A stretch of 64,000 bases of DNA from an uncultured Saprospiraceae bacterium (GCA_937139495.1 CAKZQC010000021.1:47334-111333); one strand, 5' to 3'. Shown: positions 26,866 to 35,124, counted from the stretch's first letter. Numbers and translations are program-made. Notes: a model not told the origin generated them from the letters alone.

Positions 26866-27447
26866 TTATCGAAATTGCTTCGGCTTTTTGCCCTCTCCAG
26901 CTTGTTCTGCAATTTCATTTATCCGTTTTTGTCTTGTTTCCGCCCGTTTGGCAGAGATGACCCAGTAGAGCAGTATTTTTTTGTTTGACTTGCTCAATCC
27001 CTCAAAAAAATCCAGTGCTGTCGGATAAGATTCCAATGCGTGTTGCAAATCTGCGGGAACCTCCAAAGCATCTACGCTATCCAATATAGACCAAGATCCA
27101 TTTTCTTTGGCAATATCAATACAGGCAAGACCAGCCTTGGTCATCAGTCCTTTTTCGGTCAATTCTAGTACTTTGTTTTTATTGATTTTTGACCAAGTGC
27201 TTTTTGGTTTTCTGCGGCTAAAAAACTGAATATATTTTTCTTCATCTATCGTCTTCTTTTTGCTATCAATCCAACCATAACAGAGTGCTTCATCTACTGC
27301 TTGGCTCCAAGAGATGGTCTTTTTTTTAGTTTTTTTCTTATAAAACATAAGCCAAACAGCTTGTTTTTTATCGTGGTTATCGACCAACCATGTTCGCCAC
27401 TCCTGTGGCGTTGTTGGGTAAAATGTTTCTATTTCTTCTTTTGCCAT
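26866..27447 (-). CDS. YdeI/OmpD-associated family protein
   Basis: A 193-residue soluble protein from the ATG at 27447. The N-terminal half has the family pattern TPQEWRTWLVDNHDKKQAVW, then WSQAVDEALCYGWIDSKKK and FSRRKPKSTWSKINKNKV. The C-terminal half ends YWVISAKRAETRQKRINEIA with a basic tail GKKPKQFR. Relatives in other bacteria are linked to bacteriocin resistance or metal/oxidative stress, but function is not settled. It lies in a run of small orphan genes and is probably transcribed alone or with the genes just upstream. Confidence 0.75.
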   Translation of the reverse strand: MAKEEIETFYPTTPQEWRTWLVDNHDKKQAVWLMFYKKKTKKKTISWSQAVDEALCYGWIDSKKKTIDEEKYIQFFSRRKPKSTWSKINKNKVLELTEKGLMTKAGLACIDIAKENGSWSILDSVDALEVPADLQHALESYPTALDFFEGLSKSNKKILLYWVISAKRAETRQKRINEIAEQAGEGKKPKQFR

Positions 27448-27498
27448 TGTATTTTTCGATTGCAATTCTATTAGAGGTTATTACTAGACATCTATCCA

Positions 27499-28062
27499 TC
27501 AAAACAAAGCTCCGTCTTGATTACTGACACGAAGTAGTTCTTCTCCATTTTTCAAAATTATTTGTAGTCCATGCTCTTCCTCCCAAGCACAGTCGCAGAG
27601 AATTTGAACAAAAGTTTCTTCACTTCTATTCCATCTATCTTTGCTAATAATTATTTCTGTTGGTGTGATGTATTCCCAAACTTGGCTTGGCTCCAATAAC
27701 TTGGCTAGCCACAAGGCGTTTTTCAATGAATATTCCATCCACGCTGGTCTATTTTCGTTGGCTCGAAAAACCTCAATACCATCCAATAATCCTACCGCTT
27801 GATTAAAATCGACCCAGTTTTCAAATGCCTTGATTGCAATTACCTCTTTCAGTACGGCTTCTATCCCAAAGAAATTTGCTAATGCAGCATCGGCAGATTC
27901 AATAGTTAATGCTTCATTTCCATCAAAATCAAGGTAATATTTAATTGCTTGATTATCGAAAAGCGGTGTAGCAATAGCTTGCTTGCTCTGCACGTTTTTT
28001 GAGTTTCGCCAAGCTGCTGTGTAAGGGTCTGGTATCAATTCTCCAATTATGCTTGATTTCAT
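27499..28062 (-). CDS. immunity-like protein with WEEEHGL motif (DUF6985-like)
   Basis: A 187-residue acidic soluble protein. The C-terminal CDCAWEEEHGLQIILKNGEEL is the most telling part. A [WY]-[DE]-[DE]-EHGL motif followed by a strand and 'NG' is typical of DUF6985/DUF2004-like proteins, many of which sit in polymorphic-toxin immunity arrays. The N-terminus contains IIGELIPDPYTAAWRNSK, a recognisable start for this type. A toxin partner is not visible next to it. Function is inferred from family context only. Confidence 0.55.
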   Translation of the reverse strand: MKSSIIGELIPDPYTAAWRNSKNVQSKQAIATPLFDNQAIKYYLDFDGNEALTIESADAALANFFGIEAVLKEVIAIKAFENWVDFNQAVGLLDGIEVFRANENRPAWMEYSLKNALWLAKLLEPSQVWEYITPTEIIISKDRWNRSEETFVQILCDCAWEEEHGLQIILKNGEELLRVSNQDGALF

Positions 28063-28145
28063 TATCTAACTCTAAATTATTATTACTTCTCTTCCGCTTT
28101 TACTAACATTCGGTTTAGTACAGAACATTCGGTTCCAATCAAAAA

Positions 28146-28181
28146 AGGCAACTAAGAGCACAATTGCCCTAATAGTTGCCT
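28146..28181 (-). terminator. terminator of the 74-residue protein gene
   Basis: AGGCAACTA pairs with TAGTTGCCT, and on the minus strand a T run follows. It lies 42 bp after the stop at 28223. Confidence 0.65.
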
Positions 28182-28222
28182 ACTTCGTCTAATTTACTCC
28201 TTATGATTAGAGATTATTTTGC

Positions 28223-28447
28223 CTACTCTACTATTTCGTAATCAATACTCAGCTTTCGTAGCGTACGCATGGCAGAATTAGCATTATTGTCATCTAAATC
28301 TATATCTATTACTTCTCCTTGTAGGAGAATACTTGTCAATTCGTTGGCTAAAGAAGGATCTATATCCGACGATATTTCCGATAAACATTGGGCGATGGCT
28401 CTTTTGTCTGGTCTTGGAGCGTCACAAGACAATAAATTCAATTTCAT
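28223..28447 (-). CDS. small acidic protein, unknown function
   Basis: A 74-residue soluble protein with KLNLLSCDAPRPDKRAIAQC at the N-terminus and ALRxLRxxxIxYEIVE-like SAMRTLRKLSIDYEIVE at the C-terminus. It has a clear terminator downstream and sensible composition, so it is likely real. It lies between the WEEEHGL-motif protein and a DUF1877 protein in the same orientation. No family is recognised. Confidence 0.5.
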   Translation of the reverse strand: MKLNLLSCDAPRPDKRAIAQCLSEISSDIDPSLANELTSILLQGEVIDIDLDDNNANSAMRTLRKLSIDYEIVE

Positions 28448-28542
28448 AATTTTTTTTTTATAAAGATAATAGACTTTTGCGGAGATTGGAGAAGTCTGCC
28501 CTATTTTTTGTACCGCAGCAGCCTGTCTTATTGGGCTATTTC

Positions 28543-29043
28543 CTAACAGATGAAACTTATCACGGCTTGCTTTGCCTCCACAGCCTTGGCATAAAAAGCT
28601 TTCAATTCCTCAAATGCCTCTAGGAGGTATCCCCTCGCCTCTTCGTTTTCTCTCTGCCAAATACCTGACGGATAAACATCGAGTTCGTCCATTTTGATAG
28701 GATCAAAGTTGTTTTTTAGTTCGTCGATACCAAAAGCCGAAAGCTTGGTGTAGTAGTCTTGGATTTCGGTAGCCGTCAAGTAGTGGGCGGGTCCATATCC
28801 TAAATCTTGCTCTTCATCAATCAAGTTGCCACTAAATATAATCCTCGCCAAGTCGTGTTCCAGTCCCGAAGCAATCCCTCCTCCTGTCAACAAAAAGAGG
28901 ATCCCGTCCCAATTTTTATCCAAGTCGATACTCTTCGCATCTTCCTCGTCTTGATAGATTCGTTTTTCCAATAACGACGAATCTTCTAAATAGGCATTCA
29001 ACTCTTTGGCTGTTATTCGGATCAACGTGGAACTCATTCCCAT
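28543..29043 (-). CDS. DUF1877 (YfbM-like) family protein
   Basis: A 166-residue acidic soluble protein. MGMSSTLIRITAKELNAYLED at the N-terminus, then DLDKNWDGILFLLTGG, then GYGPAHYLTATEIQDYYTKL match the DUF1877/YfbM pattern, which includes the K-x-W-x-x-[IL]-H/L-F-L-L-T-G signature and the GPARYLT-like GPAHYLT. The function of the family is unknown. Members often occur among toxin-immunity loci. Nearby genes fit such a set of orphan immunity proteins. Confidence 0.75.
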   Translation of the reverse strand: MGMSSTLIRITAKELNAYLEDSSLLEKRIYQDEEDAKSIDLDKNWDGILFLLTGGGIASGLEHDLARIIFSGNLIDEEQDLGYGPAHYLTATEIQDYYTKLSAFGIDELKNNFDPIKMDELDVYPSGIWQRENEEARGYLLEAFEELKAFYAKAVEAKQAVISFIC

Positions 29044-29160
29044 CTGCTAGCTGTTTTTTTTAGGTTCAATAAGTGATATTTGTCTGCTTGTACGCAAATA
29101 TGCCCTTTTGGGTTCATTTTCGCTCATTTTTCTTTGCACAAAGTGCCACCACAAAAAAAA

Positions 29161-29193
29161 GCAATCACTAGAACGAAAGGTTCTAATAATTGC
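29161..29193 (-). terminator. terminator of the DoxX-MarR-nitroreductase operon
   Basis: GCAATCACTAGAAC pairs with GGTTCTAATAATTGC with two mismatches around a GAAA loop; eight T follow on the minus strand. It lies 48 bp after the stop at 29241. Confidence 0.7.
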
Positions 29194-29240
29194 CCGTAAT
29201 AAACTTTTCAACTAAAAATTCTACAAAACATTAAAGGTTA

Positions 29241-29873
29241 TTATTCAATAACAGTTATCAAATCTTCTTTACTCTTTCTTACTTTAGTCAAGTTTACCAA
29301 CCAATCGTTTTCGGCATCTCTATACCCGATAGGTAGCATCACACAACTTCTCAATCCTTTTTCTCTCAAACCCAAAATTTTATCTACCGCAGCAGGATCA
29401 AACCCTTCTAGAGGAGTAGCATCTACACCTTCGAATGCAGCAGCAGCTACTGCCAGTGCAAATGCAATATAGGCTTGTTTAGAAGCGTGCATAAAGTTCT
29501 CTTCTGCATCTCTTTGTGGGTAGCTAGCCAATAACATTTGACGGTAGTTTTCCCATCCTTCGTTTTCGAATCCACGAACCGTGTTCGTCAAATCAAACAT
29601 CTTGTTGATTCGCTCTGCCGTGTACGTATCCCAAGCTGCAAACACCAACAGGTGCGAACAATCCGTAATAACCGATTGATTCCAAGCGACTGGTCTAATC
29701 TCTTCTTTGATTGCTTGATTCTTGACAACGATTACCTCAAAAGGCTGCAATCCACTTGATGTCGGTGCCAAAGAGATGGCTTCAATAATGTTGTCTATTT
29801 TTTCTTGCTCTACTTTTTTGCCATTCATGGCTTTGGCTGCATATCGCCAGTTCAATTTATCTAACAATTCCAT
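29241..29873 (-). CDS. nitroreductase-family NAD(P)H-dependent oxidoreductase
   Basis: A 210-residue flavoprotein. KLNWRYAAKAMNGKKVEQEK is a typical NfsB-like start, followed by ISLAPTSSGLQPFEVIVV (FMN-binding S-x-x-[NG]-x-Q-P-[FW]). Later come KQAYIAFALAVAAAAFEGVDATPLEGFD and MLPIGYRDAEND, with the [ML]P-[IL]-G-Y-R flavin motif. It probably reduces nitro or quinone compounds using NAD(P)H. It is the third gene of an operon with DoxX and MarR proteins (11 bp after the MarR stop), so induction by electrophiles or oxidants through the MarR protein is likely. Confidence 0.88.
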   Translation of the reverse strand: MELLDKLNWRYAAKAMNGKKVEQEKIDNIIEAISLAPTSSGLQPFEVIVVKNQAIKEEIRPVAWNQSVITDCSHLLVFAAWDTYTAERINKMFDLTNTVRGFENEGWENYRQMLLASYPQRDAEENFMHASKQAYIAFALAVAAAAFEGVDATPLEGFDPAAVDKILGLREKGLRSCVMLPIGYRDAENDWLVNLTKVRKSKEDLITVIE

Positions 29874-29884
29874 TTTATCTATTT

Positions 29885-30352
29885 TTATTTTGTATTTGAT
29901 TTATTCAAGTTATCATCAGACAATATCTGAATCCATTCATTAAGCATATCTTTCAAATCGAGCACCTCCGATAATTGGACATTTCTAGCTAGCAGTATAT
30001 CCAATAGTTTTTCTGGAATAACCAGTGCCTTTTTTTTCAATTCCCAGCCTTTTTCTGTCAAATTAACAATCACTATTCGCTCGTCTGTACTAGAGCGATT
30101 ACGTTCCAATATGTTTGCTTTTTCCATGCGTTTAAGCAAGGGGGAAACTGTATTCGTATTTAATAACAGCTTTTCCGAAATTTGATTCACTGTTTGCCCA
30201 TCGTTTTCCCACAATACCATCAGTACCAAATATTGAGGATAAGTAATACCCATATCGTCCAAGTAAGGCTTATAAGCCTTGGTCAACAGACGAGAAACCG
30301 AATATATCGGAAAGCATACTTGATTATTTAATCGCAATTGTTCATCATCCAT
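29885..30352 (-). CDS. MarR-family regulator (OhrR-like)
   Basis: A 155-residue winged-helix repressor. NNQVCFPIYSVSRLLTKAYKP at residues 9-29 includes the conserved N-terminal cysteine used by OhrR to sense organic hydroperoxides. The DNA-binding part contains TYPQYLVLMVLWENDGQTVNQISEKLLLNTNTVSPLLKRME, and the wing RSSTDERIVIVNLTEKG. The start overlaps the stop of the DoxX gene by one base. A palindrome TATCGT-GT-ACGATA in the operon promoter is a good candidate for its operator, implying autoregulation. Confidence 0.88.
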   Translation of the reverse strand: MDDEQLRLNNQVCFPIYSVSRLLTKAYKPYLDDMGITYPQYLVLMVLWENDGQTVNQISEKLLLNTNTVSPLLKRMEKANILERNRSSTDERIVIVNLTEKGWELKKKALVIPEKLLDILLARNVQLSEVLDLKDMLNEWIQILSDDNLNKSNTK

Positions 30353-30783
30353 TAGTTTATGTTTTTAGTAGCTCTCCAAGATTGCCATGATCCCGCAGAC
30401 CACAAAGCCCAAATGATAAGTACAGGCTGAAAAAATAAACGTATCAATCTTGCTCTATCTGAATCCAATACTCCAAAAGCATCTTCACCATCTAGATACT
30501 GAGCTATATTCCCTGGAAAAATCAACACAAAAAACAAAGCCAATGCCCAACCAAAAAGAGCTCTATTTTTTTTCCAAAAAGCTAACCCAAGCCCTAATAT
30601 TATTTCAACTACTCCTGATAATAGCACCACCAAATCTTTGCTTAATGGTACCCAATCAGGTACTTGTGCCTGAAAATCTGCTCGATTAAAAGTAAGGTGA
30701 CTAAACCCCGCATAAATCATAAAAAAGGCTAATAAAAGTCTAAAAATATTTTGTGTAAGTGTTGTTTCTACTTGTTTTTTCAT
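30352..30783 (-). CDS. DoxX-family membrane protein
   Basis: A 143-residue protein with four hydrophobic helices. LLLAFFMIYAGFSHLTF near the N-terminus, LVVLLSGVVEIILGLGLAF in the second helix, and GWALALFFVLIFPGNIAQYL follow the DoxX pattern. The ends RLFFQPVLIIWALWSAG. DoxX proteins occur in redox and thiol-stress contexts in several bacteria. It is the first gene of an operon with an OhrR-like repressor and a nitroreductase, and may be part of the same stress response. Confidence 0.78.
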   Translation of the reverse strand: MKKQVETTLTQNIFRLLLAFFMIYAGFSHLTFNRADFQAQVPDWVPLSKDLVVLLSGVVEIILGLGLAFWKKNRALFGWALALFFVLIFPGNIAQYLDGEDAFGVLDSDRARLIRLFFQPVLIIWALWSAGSWQSWRATKNIN

Positions 30784-30811
30784 GTGCCTTCAATTATATC
30801 GCTTGCGTTTA

Positions 30812-30825
30812 TATCGTGTACGATA
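30812..30825. promoter_or_regulatory. candidate MarR-protein operator
   Basis: TATCGTGTACGATA is a palindrome with 6-bp perfect half-sites, directly downstream of the -7 element on the minus strand. A repressor bound here would cover the transcription start. Confidence 0.6.
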
Positions 30826-30833
30826 CAAATATA
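30826..30833 (-). promoter_or_regulatory. -7 element of the DoxX-MarR operon
   Basis: TATATTTG on the minus strand matches TAnnTTTG, 42 bp upstream of the DoxX start codon. Confidence 0.55.
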
Positions 30834-30955
30834 CAGCATTTTTACTTTACTTCCAATACTTTGAAAAAAATATTCCGTTTTTTGAGAAATTTTATTTGTA
30901 TATTTTTCTTAAAATGACCTAAAAACACCCTACGCAAGGCAGTTTAGCTTTAAAA

Positions 30956-31426
30956 TTATTTTGTCGATTTTTTATTCAAAAATTCCAAAATTTGAGTTTC
31001 ACGAGCTTTGGATATATAAAAATCAGTAGATTCGGCAAGTGCCTTGTGCGTGGTATGCTGCTCTACGAATGGCAGCACACTTGCTTCTGCTTGCACTAGC
31101 CATTCCTCAACAGCGGTATTAAGTTTTGATACATTATCTCCGCTGAAGCTGGGCATTTTTGTCGAAGCCATCGCTAGATAATTATCTTCATAGACGGTTC
31201 CGTAATCGTCGTCGAAGTAGGCAATCGTTATATCATAACACCCAAAACGATTTTTGTACTCAAAAAAAACAAATACCGTCAATCCTTTTTCAAATGTTTT
31301 GAATAGCCTTTTGGAGGTTTTGGTGTGTCGGCAAAAGCCGTGTTGTTGAAACAAAGGAAGTATCTTTTCTTTGAATACCTTTTCAAATTCTTTTTTTCGC
31401 TCTTTGGTCGTAAATGTTGCTTCCAT
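30956..31426 (-). CDS. DUF4304-like protein
   Basis: A 156-residue soluble protein. EKVFKEKILPLFQQHGFCRHTKTSKRLFKTF and LTVFVFFEYKNRFGCYDITIAYF resemble the start of DUF4304 proteins, in which 'LK..GF.....F.R.....' precedes a strand pair. The remainder is helical. No catalytic motif is seen. Such proteins are common as orphan immunity-like genes, which fits the neighbourhood. The family call is tentative. Confidence 0.5.
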   Translation of the reverse strand: MEATFTTKERKKEFEKVFKEKILPLFQQHGFCRHTKTSKRLFKTFEKGLTVFVFFEYKNRFGCYDITIAYFDDDYGTVYEDNYLAMASTKMPSFSGDNVSKLNTAVEEWLVQAEASVLPFVEQHTTHKALAESTDFYISKARETQILEFLNKKSTK

Positions 31427-31563
31427 TCTCTGTTCGTTGAGTTTAATTTTAGTTGGGTGGAAAAAATAATGGGTGTTGTAAATTTTTTTTCTTTGCCATT
31501 GGCAGATTTGCTTAATTTTTAGGCGATTGATTTAGCATTTCAAAATACCTTTCGTCTGAGGTA

Positions 31564-31586
31564 CGAAGCACTTTCAACGTGCTTCG
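31564..31586 (-). terminator. hairpin after the DUF1853 gene
   Basis: CGAAGCAC pairs with GTGCTTCG around a 7-base loop, 39 bp after the stop at 31625. No strong T run follows, so its role as terminator is uncertain. Confidence 0.4.
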
Positions 31587-31624
31587 CATCTTGTTTGGTA
31601 TAGCGCTTTGTTTAGCTCCTCTTC

Positions 31625-32422
31625 TTACCACCAAGTAACAAAAAAAGTACGGTACTTGCCTTGGTTTTTTTGCCAACACAATACCGCTCGCTTTTCGTCC
31701 ATACTACTCAACAGTTGTTTTTGTATTCCTTCCAAGTTTGTCCATTTTTCGTTTTCGTCTGGCTCCATTCCCCAGGCTTTTTTAGCAGGTAAGTAGTAGG
31801 TTTTTTGGTCATTGTCCAGACGGACAAACGTATCCAAATCCAAGTAATAGCCCTTGATGGCTCGTTGGTAATTGGGACTAAAATTAGCTTGGTATTGATA
31901 CGGCACAAACAAGGACACCAGCAGGCAGAGTGCTTGCGAAATTTGACGTGTGGCGAGGTCGGCTATCATCGCTTGCGTGCTGGCGTGTTGCAGTAGCGGT
32001 AATTGCTTTGTTTTGAGCTTGGTTAGTTTTTCTTGTAGCGAATCGTTTCTATTCGGTCCAATCCAGTTATTGATTATTTCGGAAGAAATACTAGGGTCAA
32101 ATAGATAAAACTTATATGCCAGCTCTACGTGAATAAGCTGTTTGGTTGGTATTTTTTCTACTATAAAATCAAGTTCGCCAATGGTTTTTTTGTCTTCAAT
32201 GATTTGAATATTCTCCTCCATCATTTGGTAGTTGGCGGAAGCTTTGATGAGTTCCGAAACAACTTTTTCTGCCAAATGTCCCAATCGAAGATTGGTGGGC
32301 AATTCGAAATCTACGGCAGTCGTTAGCTGCAAATCTGCTAAATCAAAGGTAGGCAAATCCGTGATAGACGTATCTAAAATAGTCGCTTTCTGAATAGATT
32401 TTATCCTTGCTATTTTGTCCAT
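31625..32422 (-). CDS. DUF1853 family protein (PD-(D/E)XK-like)
   Basis: A 265-residue soluble protein. LRLGHLAEKVVSELIK, then EDKKTIGELDFIVEKIPTKQLIHVELAYKFYL, then NNWIGPNRNDSLQEKL are the DUF1853 hallmarks, including E-L-D-[FL]-[IL] and [HV]-x-E-x-[AS]-x-K, which resemble the catalytic residues of a PD-(D/E)XK nuclease fold. The end of the protein (KRAVLCWQKNQGKYRTFFVTWW) is typical of the family. Biochemical activity is unknown. The start lies 2 bp after the stop of the J-domain gene, so the two are an operon. Confidence 0.78.
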   Translation of the reverse strand: MDKIARIKSIQKATILDTSITDLPTFDLADLQLTTAVDFELPTNLRLGHLAEKVVSELIKASANYQMMEENIQIIEDKKTIGELDFIVEKIPTKQLIHVELAYKFYLFDPSISSEIINNWIGPNRNDSLQEKLTKLKTKQLPLLQHASTQAMIADLATRQISQALCLLVSLFVPYQYQANFSPNYQRAIKGYYLDLDTFVRLDNDQKTYYLPAKKAWGMEPDENEKWTNLEGIQKQLLSSMDEKRAVLCWQKNQGKYRTFFVTWW

Positions 32423-32424
32423 TT

Positions 32425-33144
32425 TTACAATCCTTTCCGGGTTCTTTTTTTCAGTTTCGTGATTCTATCTTCGTAGTACGCTTTCAGCTCATCAACGAAT
32501 GTCAATGGATTGGGGTAGTCCGTCAGGACTCTATAAAGTTGGTGATTTTTGGCGGTAGCTATCGCTTTTTGGAGGGCTTCTTTTTCTTGTTGCCAATAAT
32601 TGTCCTTAGCATGGACTTTTATTTTGGTAGCGGTATCGTCTAGCACCATCGCCGTGTTACCCTTAAATATATGGGCATGATAGGCGCGTAAGCTTTCTAA
32701 TGTTCCTGTTTTGTAGATTTCGATTAGTCGGCTGGCTACTTCTGTCGCTAAGTCGGTTGCCGATTCACTCATCGAAAACTTATCGGGGTGTACGTGCAGG
32801 ATAGCTTCTCGGTACAGTCTTTTTCGTTCCTGTTGTTCTTCGGGCGATAGAGCTGTTTTTTTGGTGGTCGTCACTACGCTCACCCCAGTTGATTCTTTAT
32901 AGTTTTTGCCACGTTTTTTCTGCTCTAGGCGTTTATTTTTTTTTGCTTTTTTGATTTGCTTGTACAGCACAAAAAGCTCCTGCTCTTCTATAATCAAATC
33001 ACTAATATGCCCACGAAGTACTGTGCCAAAGTCCTGTTTTTTTCGCTCGATGGCAGCTAGTTCTTGTTGGAGCTGCTGAATCTCTTTTTGTAGTTTTTGT
33101 TGCTCGGTAGGAGCAGCCGTAGGGGGTTGGTGTTGTTCAGACAT
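32425..33144 (-). CDS. J-domain protein with coiled-coil
   Basis: A 239-residue soluble protein from the ATG at 33144 (MSEQHQPPTAAPTEQQ). An upstream in-frame start at 33273 gives 43 extra, non-conserved residues. The first 100 residues are a coiled coil rich in Q, E and K, with LFVLYKQIKKAKKNKR. A J-domain follows (RLYREAILHVHPDKFSMSE). HPDKF carries the HPD motif, which stimulates Hsp70 (DnaK) ATPase activity. It probably recruits DnaK to a partner, with the DUF1853 protein 2 bp downstream a candidate. Confidence 0.72.
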   Translation of the reverse strand: MSEQHQPPTAAPTEQQKLQKEIQQLQQELAAIERKKQDFGTVLRGHISDLIIEEQELFVLYKQIKKAKKNKRLEQKKRGKNYKESTGVSVVTTTKKTALSPEEQQERKRLYREAILHVHPDKFSMSESATDLATEVASRLIEIYKTGTLESLRAYHAHIFKGNTAMVLDDTATKIKVHAKDNYWQQEKEALQKAIATAKNHQLYRVLTDYPNPLTFVDELKAYYEDRITKLKKRTRKGL

Positions 33145-33266
33145 ATAAAAAAAAGCGTACTGATAGAAGTAAATAATAGAATAGCCAAAGTTACGGATAA
33201 ACGAACAGATAGCAAAGCGGTCTAGTATTTGTCTAGGGTTTTGGTGGGGCTTATCACAAAAAAAAT

Positions 33267-33296
33267 CAGGCAACTCCTATGTTTAGGAGCTGCCTG
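33267..33296 (-). terminator. terminator of the SnoaL-like gene
   Basis: CAGGCAACTCCTA pairs with TAGGAGCTGCCTG with one mismatch; a T run follows on the minus strand. It lies 42 bp after the stop at 33338 and upstream of the J-domain gene. Confidence 0.7.
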
Positions 33297-33337
33297 TTTT
33301 TGGGGCAAAAAAACAACTTCATTAAGTCTGTGTGTAT

Positions 33338-33712
33338 CTAAGCCTCTGGTTCTTGTGCGTAAAAAAATTCTTCTCTCACAATTTTGCCATTATTGACCGT
33401 ATAGACACAGACTTCGTTCATGTCGATAGCCACAGGAATATCCTTCATGTTGACATTCATCAACATCGTACACGAGAAAAAATTATCTGCCACAATCGGA
33501 TCAGAAACAAAACTAGAATTAACTTTTTCTAATTTACTCGCAAACCTAATCCCTTTTTCGGTAATTGCGTCCAAGCCTTTGACAGTTCTGTTTGGGGTTC
33601 CTTCTGCTTCGACCGAAACAATCTCAGGAGAGTACAATTCTTTGACAGCTTGTTCGTATTTGCCTTCTCTACATAATGCTACTAATCGGTTTGCTACTTC
33701 TTGTGTGGTCAT
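33338..33712 (-). CDS. SnoaL/NTF2-like protein
   Basis: A 124-residue soluble protein. EVANRLVALCREGKYEQAVKELYSPEIVSVEA has the helix-then-strand start of SnoaL-like NTF2 folds, and later GLDAITEKGIRFASKLEKVNSSF and the terminal strands VCVYTVNNGKIVREEFFYA are typical. The fold makes a cone-shaped pocket and serves as an isomerase, or hydrolase, or only a binding domain. The substrate is unknown. A TATCTTTG promoter element lies 62 bp upstream and a terminator follows. Confidence 0.78.
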   Translation of the reverse strand: MTTQEVANRLVALCREGKYEQAVKELYSPEIVSVEAEGTPNRTVKGLDAITEKGIRFASKLEKVNSSFVSDPIVADNFFSCTMLMNVNMKDIPVAIDMNEVCVYTVNNGKIVREEFFYAQEPEA

Positions 33713-33773
33713 TGTATTACAATATTTGAAAGTGAAAAAAATGGGAATAAAGTCCCCTCGCTGGTTATTGATA

Positions 33774-33781
33774 CAAAGATA
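33774..33781 (-). promoter_or_regulatory. -7 element of the SnoaL-like gene
   Basis: TATCTTTG on the minus strand matches TAnnTTTG, 62 bp upstream of the start. Confidence 0.45.
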
Positions 33782-33856
33782 GAACAGGCTACTGACAACA
33801 GTATGTCAGTAAGTTTTTAGGGTGGTTATTTTTTATCTTAGATAATAAAAGTTATG

Positions 33857-33885
33857 TAAGTAGGTGGACAAGGCAATAAAAAGCT
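33857..33885 (+). repeat. short dispersed repeat, copy 3 (divergent)
   Basis: TAAGTAGGTGGACAAGGCAA shares the AAGTAGGTGGACA head with copies 1 and 2, then diverges. It lies between two minus-strand genes. Confidence 0.45.
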
Positions 33886-33935
33886 ATTATCGGAAGTCTA
33901 ACATCTAGCAGCAAAGCGGTCTTTAAAATAGATCG

Positions 33936-34880
33936 TTATTTATAATGTTCGTACAACTGCATTGCCAATGCTTGTAGCCGATTTTTTAATTCGAGCGGAG
34001 CAATAACGGTAGCTTGGTCGCCAAACTGCACAATCCAACGTGCCATAATTTCGATAGAAGAATTTTGGAACTTCATGTGTACCGCATTTTCTTCGATTGT
34101 TTGTTCTACAAAACCGAAATAATACTTACGACTTTCGGCATAATGTGCAAGGCGTTTGTTGAAAGCGATTTCTATATTCTGAAACTGATTTTGCACTTTC
34201 CAGCTATCGCTTTGTCCATCAATATAATCTTGCAAATTGATATGTTCGACCTCGAAGTGCTGTTGTAAAAGCCGTAAGTTGGTTATGCGATTGACTTTGA
34301 ATGTTCGATAGGCTGTTTTGAGTTGGCAGAATGCCACCAAATACCAATTGTTATACTGATAATAGCAGCCGATAGGCTCCAATTTTCGTTTGGAAGTAGT
34401 GCCGTCTGCTTTTTGGTATTCCATATCCAATACATACTTGGAAGCGATTCCTTTGAACAGCTCTTGAAGGTAGTTTTTGTTGGTCCAGCTATTGCCCCCC
34501 GAAATAGTGATGGCATCTTCCAATACTGCCAAAGATTGCTTCTCGGCAGTCCTCAATATTGCTTTGATTTTAATCATCGCATTGGAATAATCTGCTGCTG
34601 TTTTTTCGTCAGTTATTTTGCCTATAAATTTTTCGGCAGTGAGCAGCGCGGCGGCTTCATTTTCGTTGAACATAATAGGCGGCAGGCGGTAGCCGTCCAT
34701 GATAGAATAGCCGATACCAGGATCGCCAATAATAGGAATCCCTGCATTCTTGAGGGTACTAATATCTCTATATACTGTTCGTAAACTCGTTCCGAATCGC
34801 TCAGAAATAGTGGCTGCTTTTATTATTCGCTTCGTTTGGAGCAGCACCAAAGTAGAAAAAACTCGATCAAATTTATTCAT
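33936..34880 (-). CDS. HTH/WYL-domain transcriptional regulator (YafY-like)
   Basis: A 314-residue regulator. The N-terminal DNA-binding part is RVFSTLVLLQTKRIIKAATISERFGTSLRTVYRDISTLKNAGIPI, followed by GDPGIGYSIMDGYRLPPIMF, a pattern typical of YafY/PafC-type proteins. The C-terminal domain is a WYL domain: LDMEYQKADGTTSKRKLEPIGCYYQYNNWYLVAFCQLK, with the tyrosine of WYL in NWYL, then YRTFKVNRITNLRLL. WYL domains bind ligands such as nucleic acid fragments and often regulate defence or stress genes. No target is visible. The promoter region to the next gene (34881-35124) shows nothing recognisable. Confidence 0.88.
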   Translation of the reverse strand: MNKFDRVFSTLVLLQTKRIIKAATISERFGTSLRTVYRDISTLKNAGIPIIGDPGIGYSIMDGYRLPPIMFNENEAAALLTAEKFIGKITDEKTAADYSNAMIKIKAILRTAEKQSLAVLEDAITISGGNSWTNKNYLQELFKGIASKYVLDMEYQKADGTTSKRKLEPIGCYYQYNNWYLVAFCQLKTAYRTFKVNRITNLRLLQQHFEVEHINLQDYIDGQSDSWKVQNQFQNIEIAFNKRLAHYAESRKYYFGFVEQTIEENAVHMKFQNSSIEIMARWIVQFGDQATVIAPLELKNRLQALAMQLYEHYK

Positions 34881-35124
34881 TAGGGAGAGTTGTGTGGAGG
34901 TTAAGGAGTGCGCCTAAACTCATAGAATTAAAACACCATTTATGATTTAAAATGAAAAATGAGTTTCAAAAATGATTTTTTTGTCGTATATTAGTGCCTA
35001 TTACACCAATTTGACGTACAAAAAAGCATTTGTTAGCTAAATTGAAGGTTATATTCATCACGACTTGTTAAACGACTTCATAAACAAACTGAGGTACTTT
35101 TATATTAAAAACTCGAAAAAAAAC

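Noticed and set aside
34323..34784. 153-residue open frame on plus inside the WYL regulator gene
   Set aside because: Antisense shadow of a clear regulator gene; no recognisable protein features.
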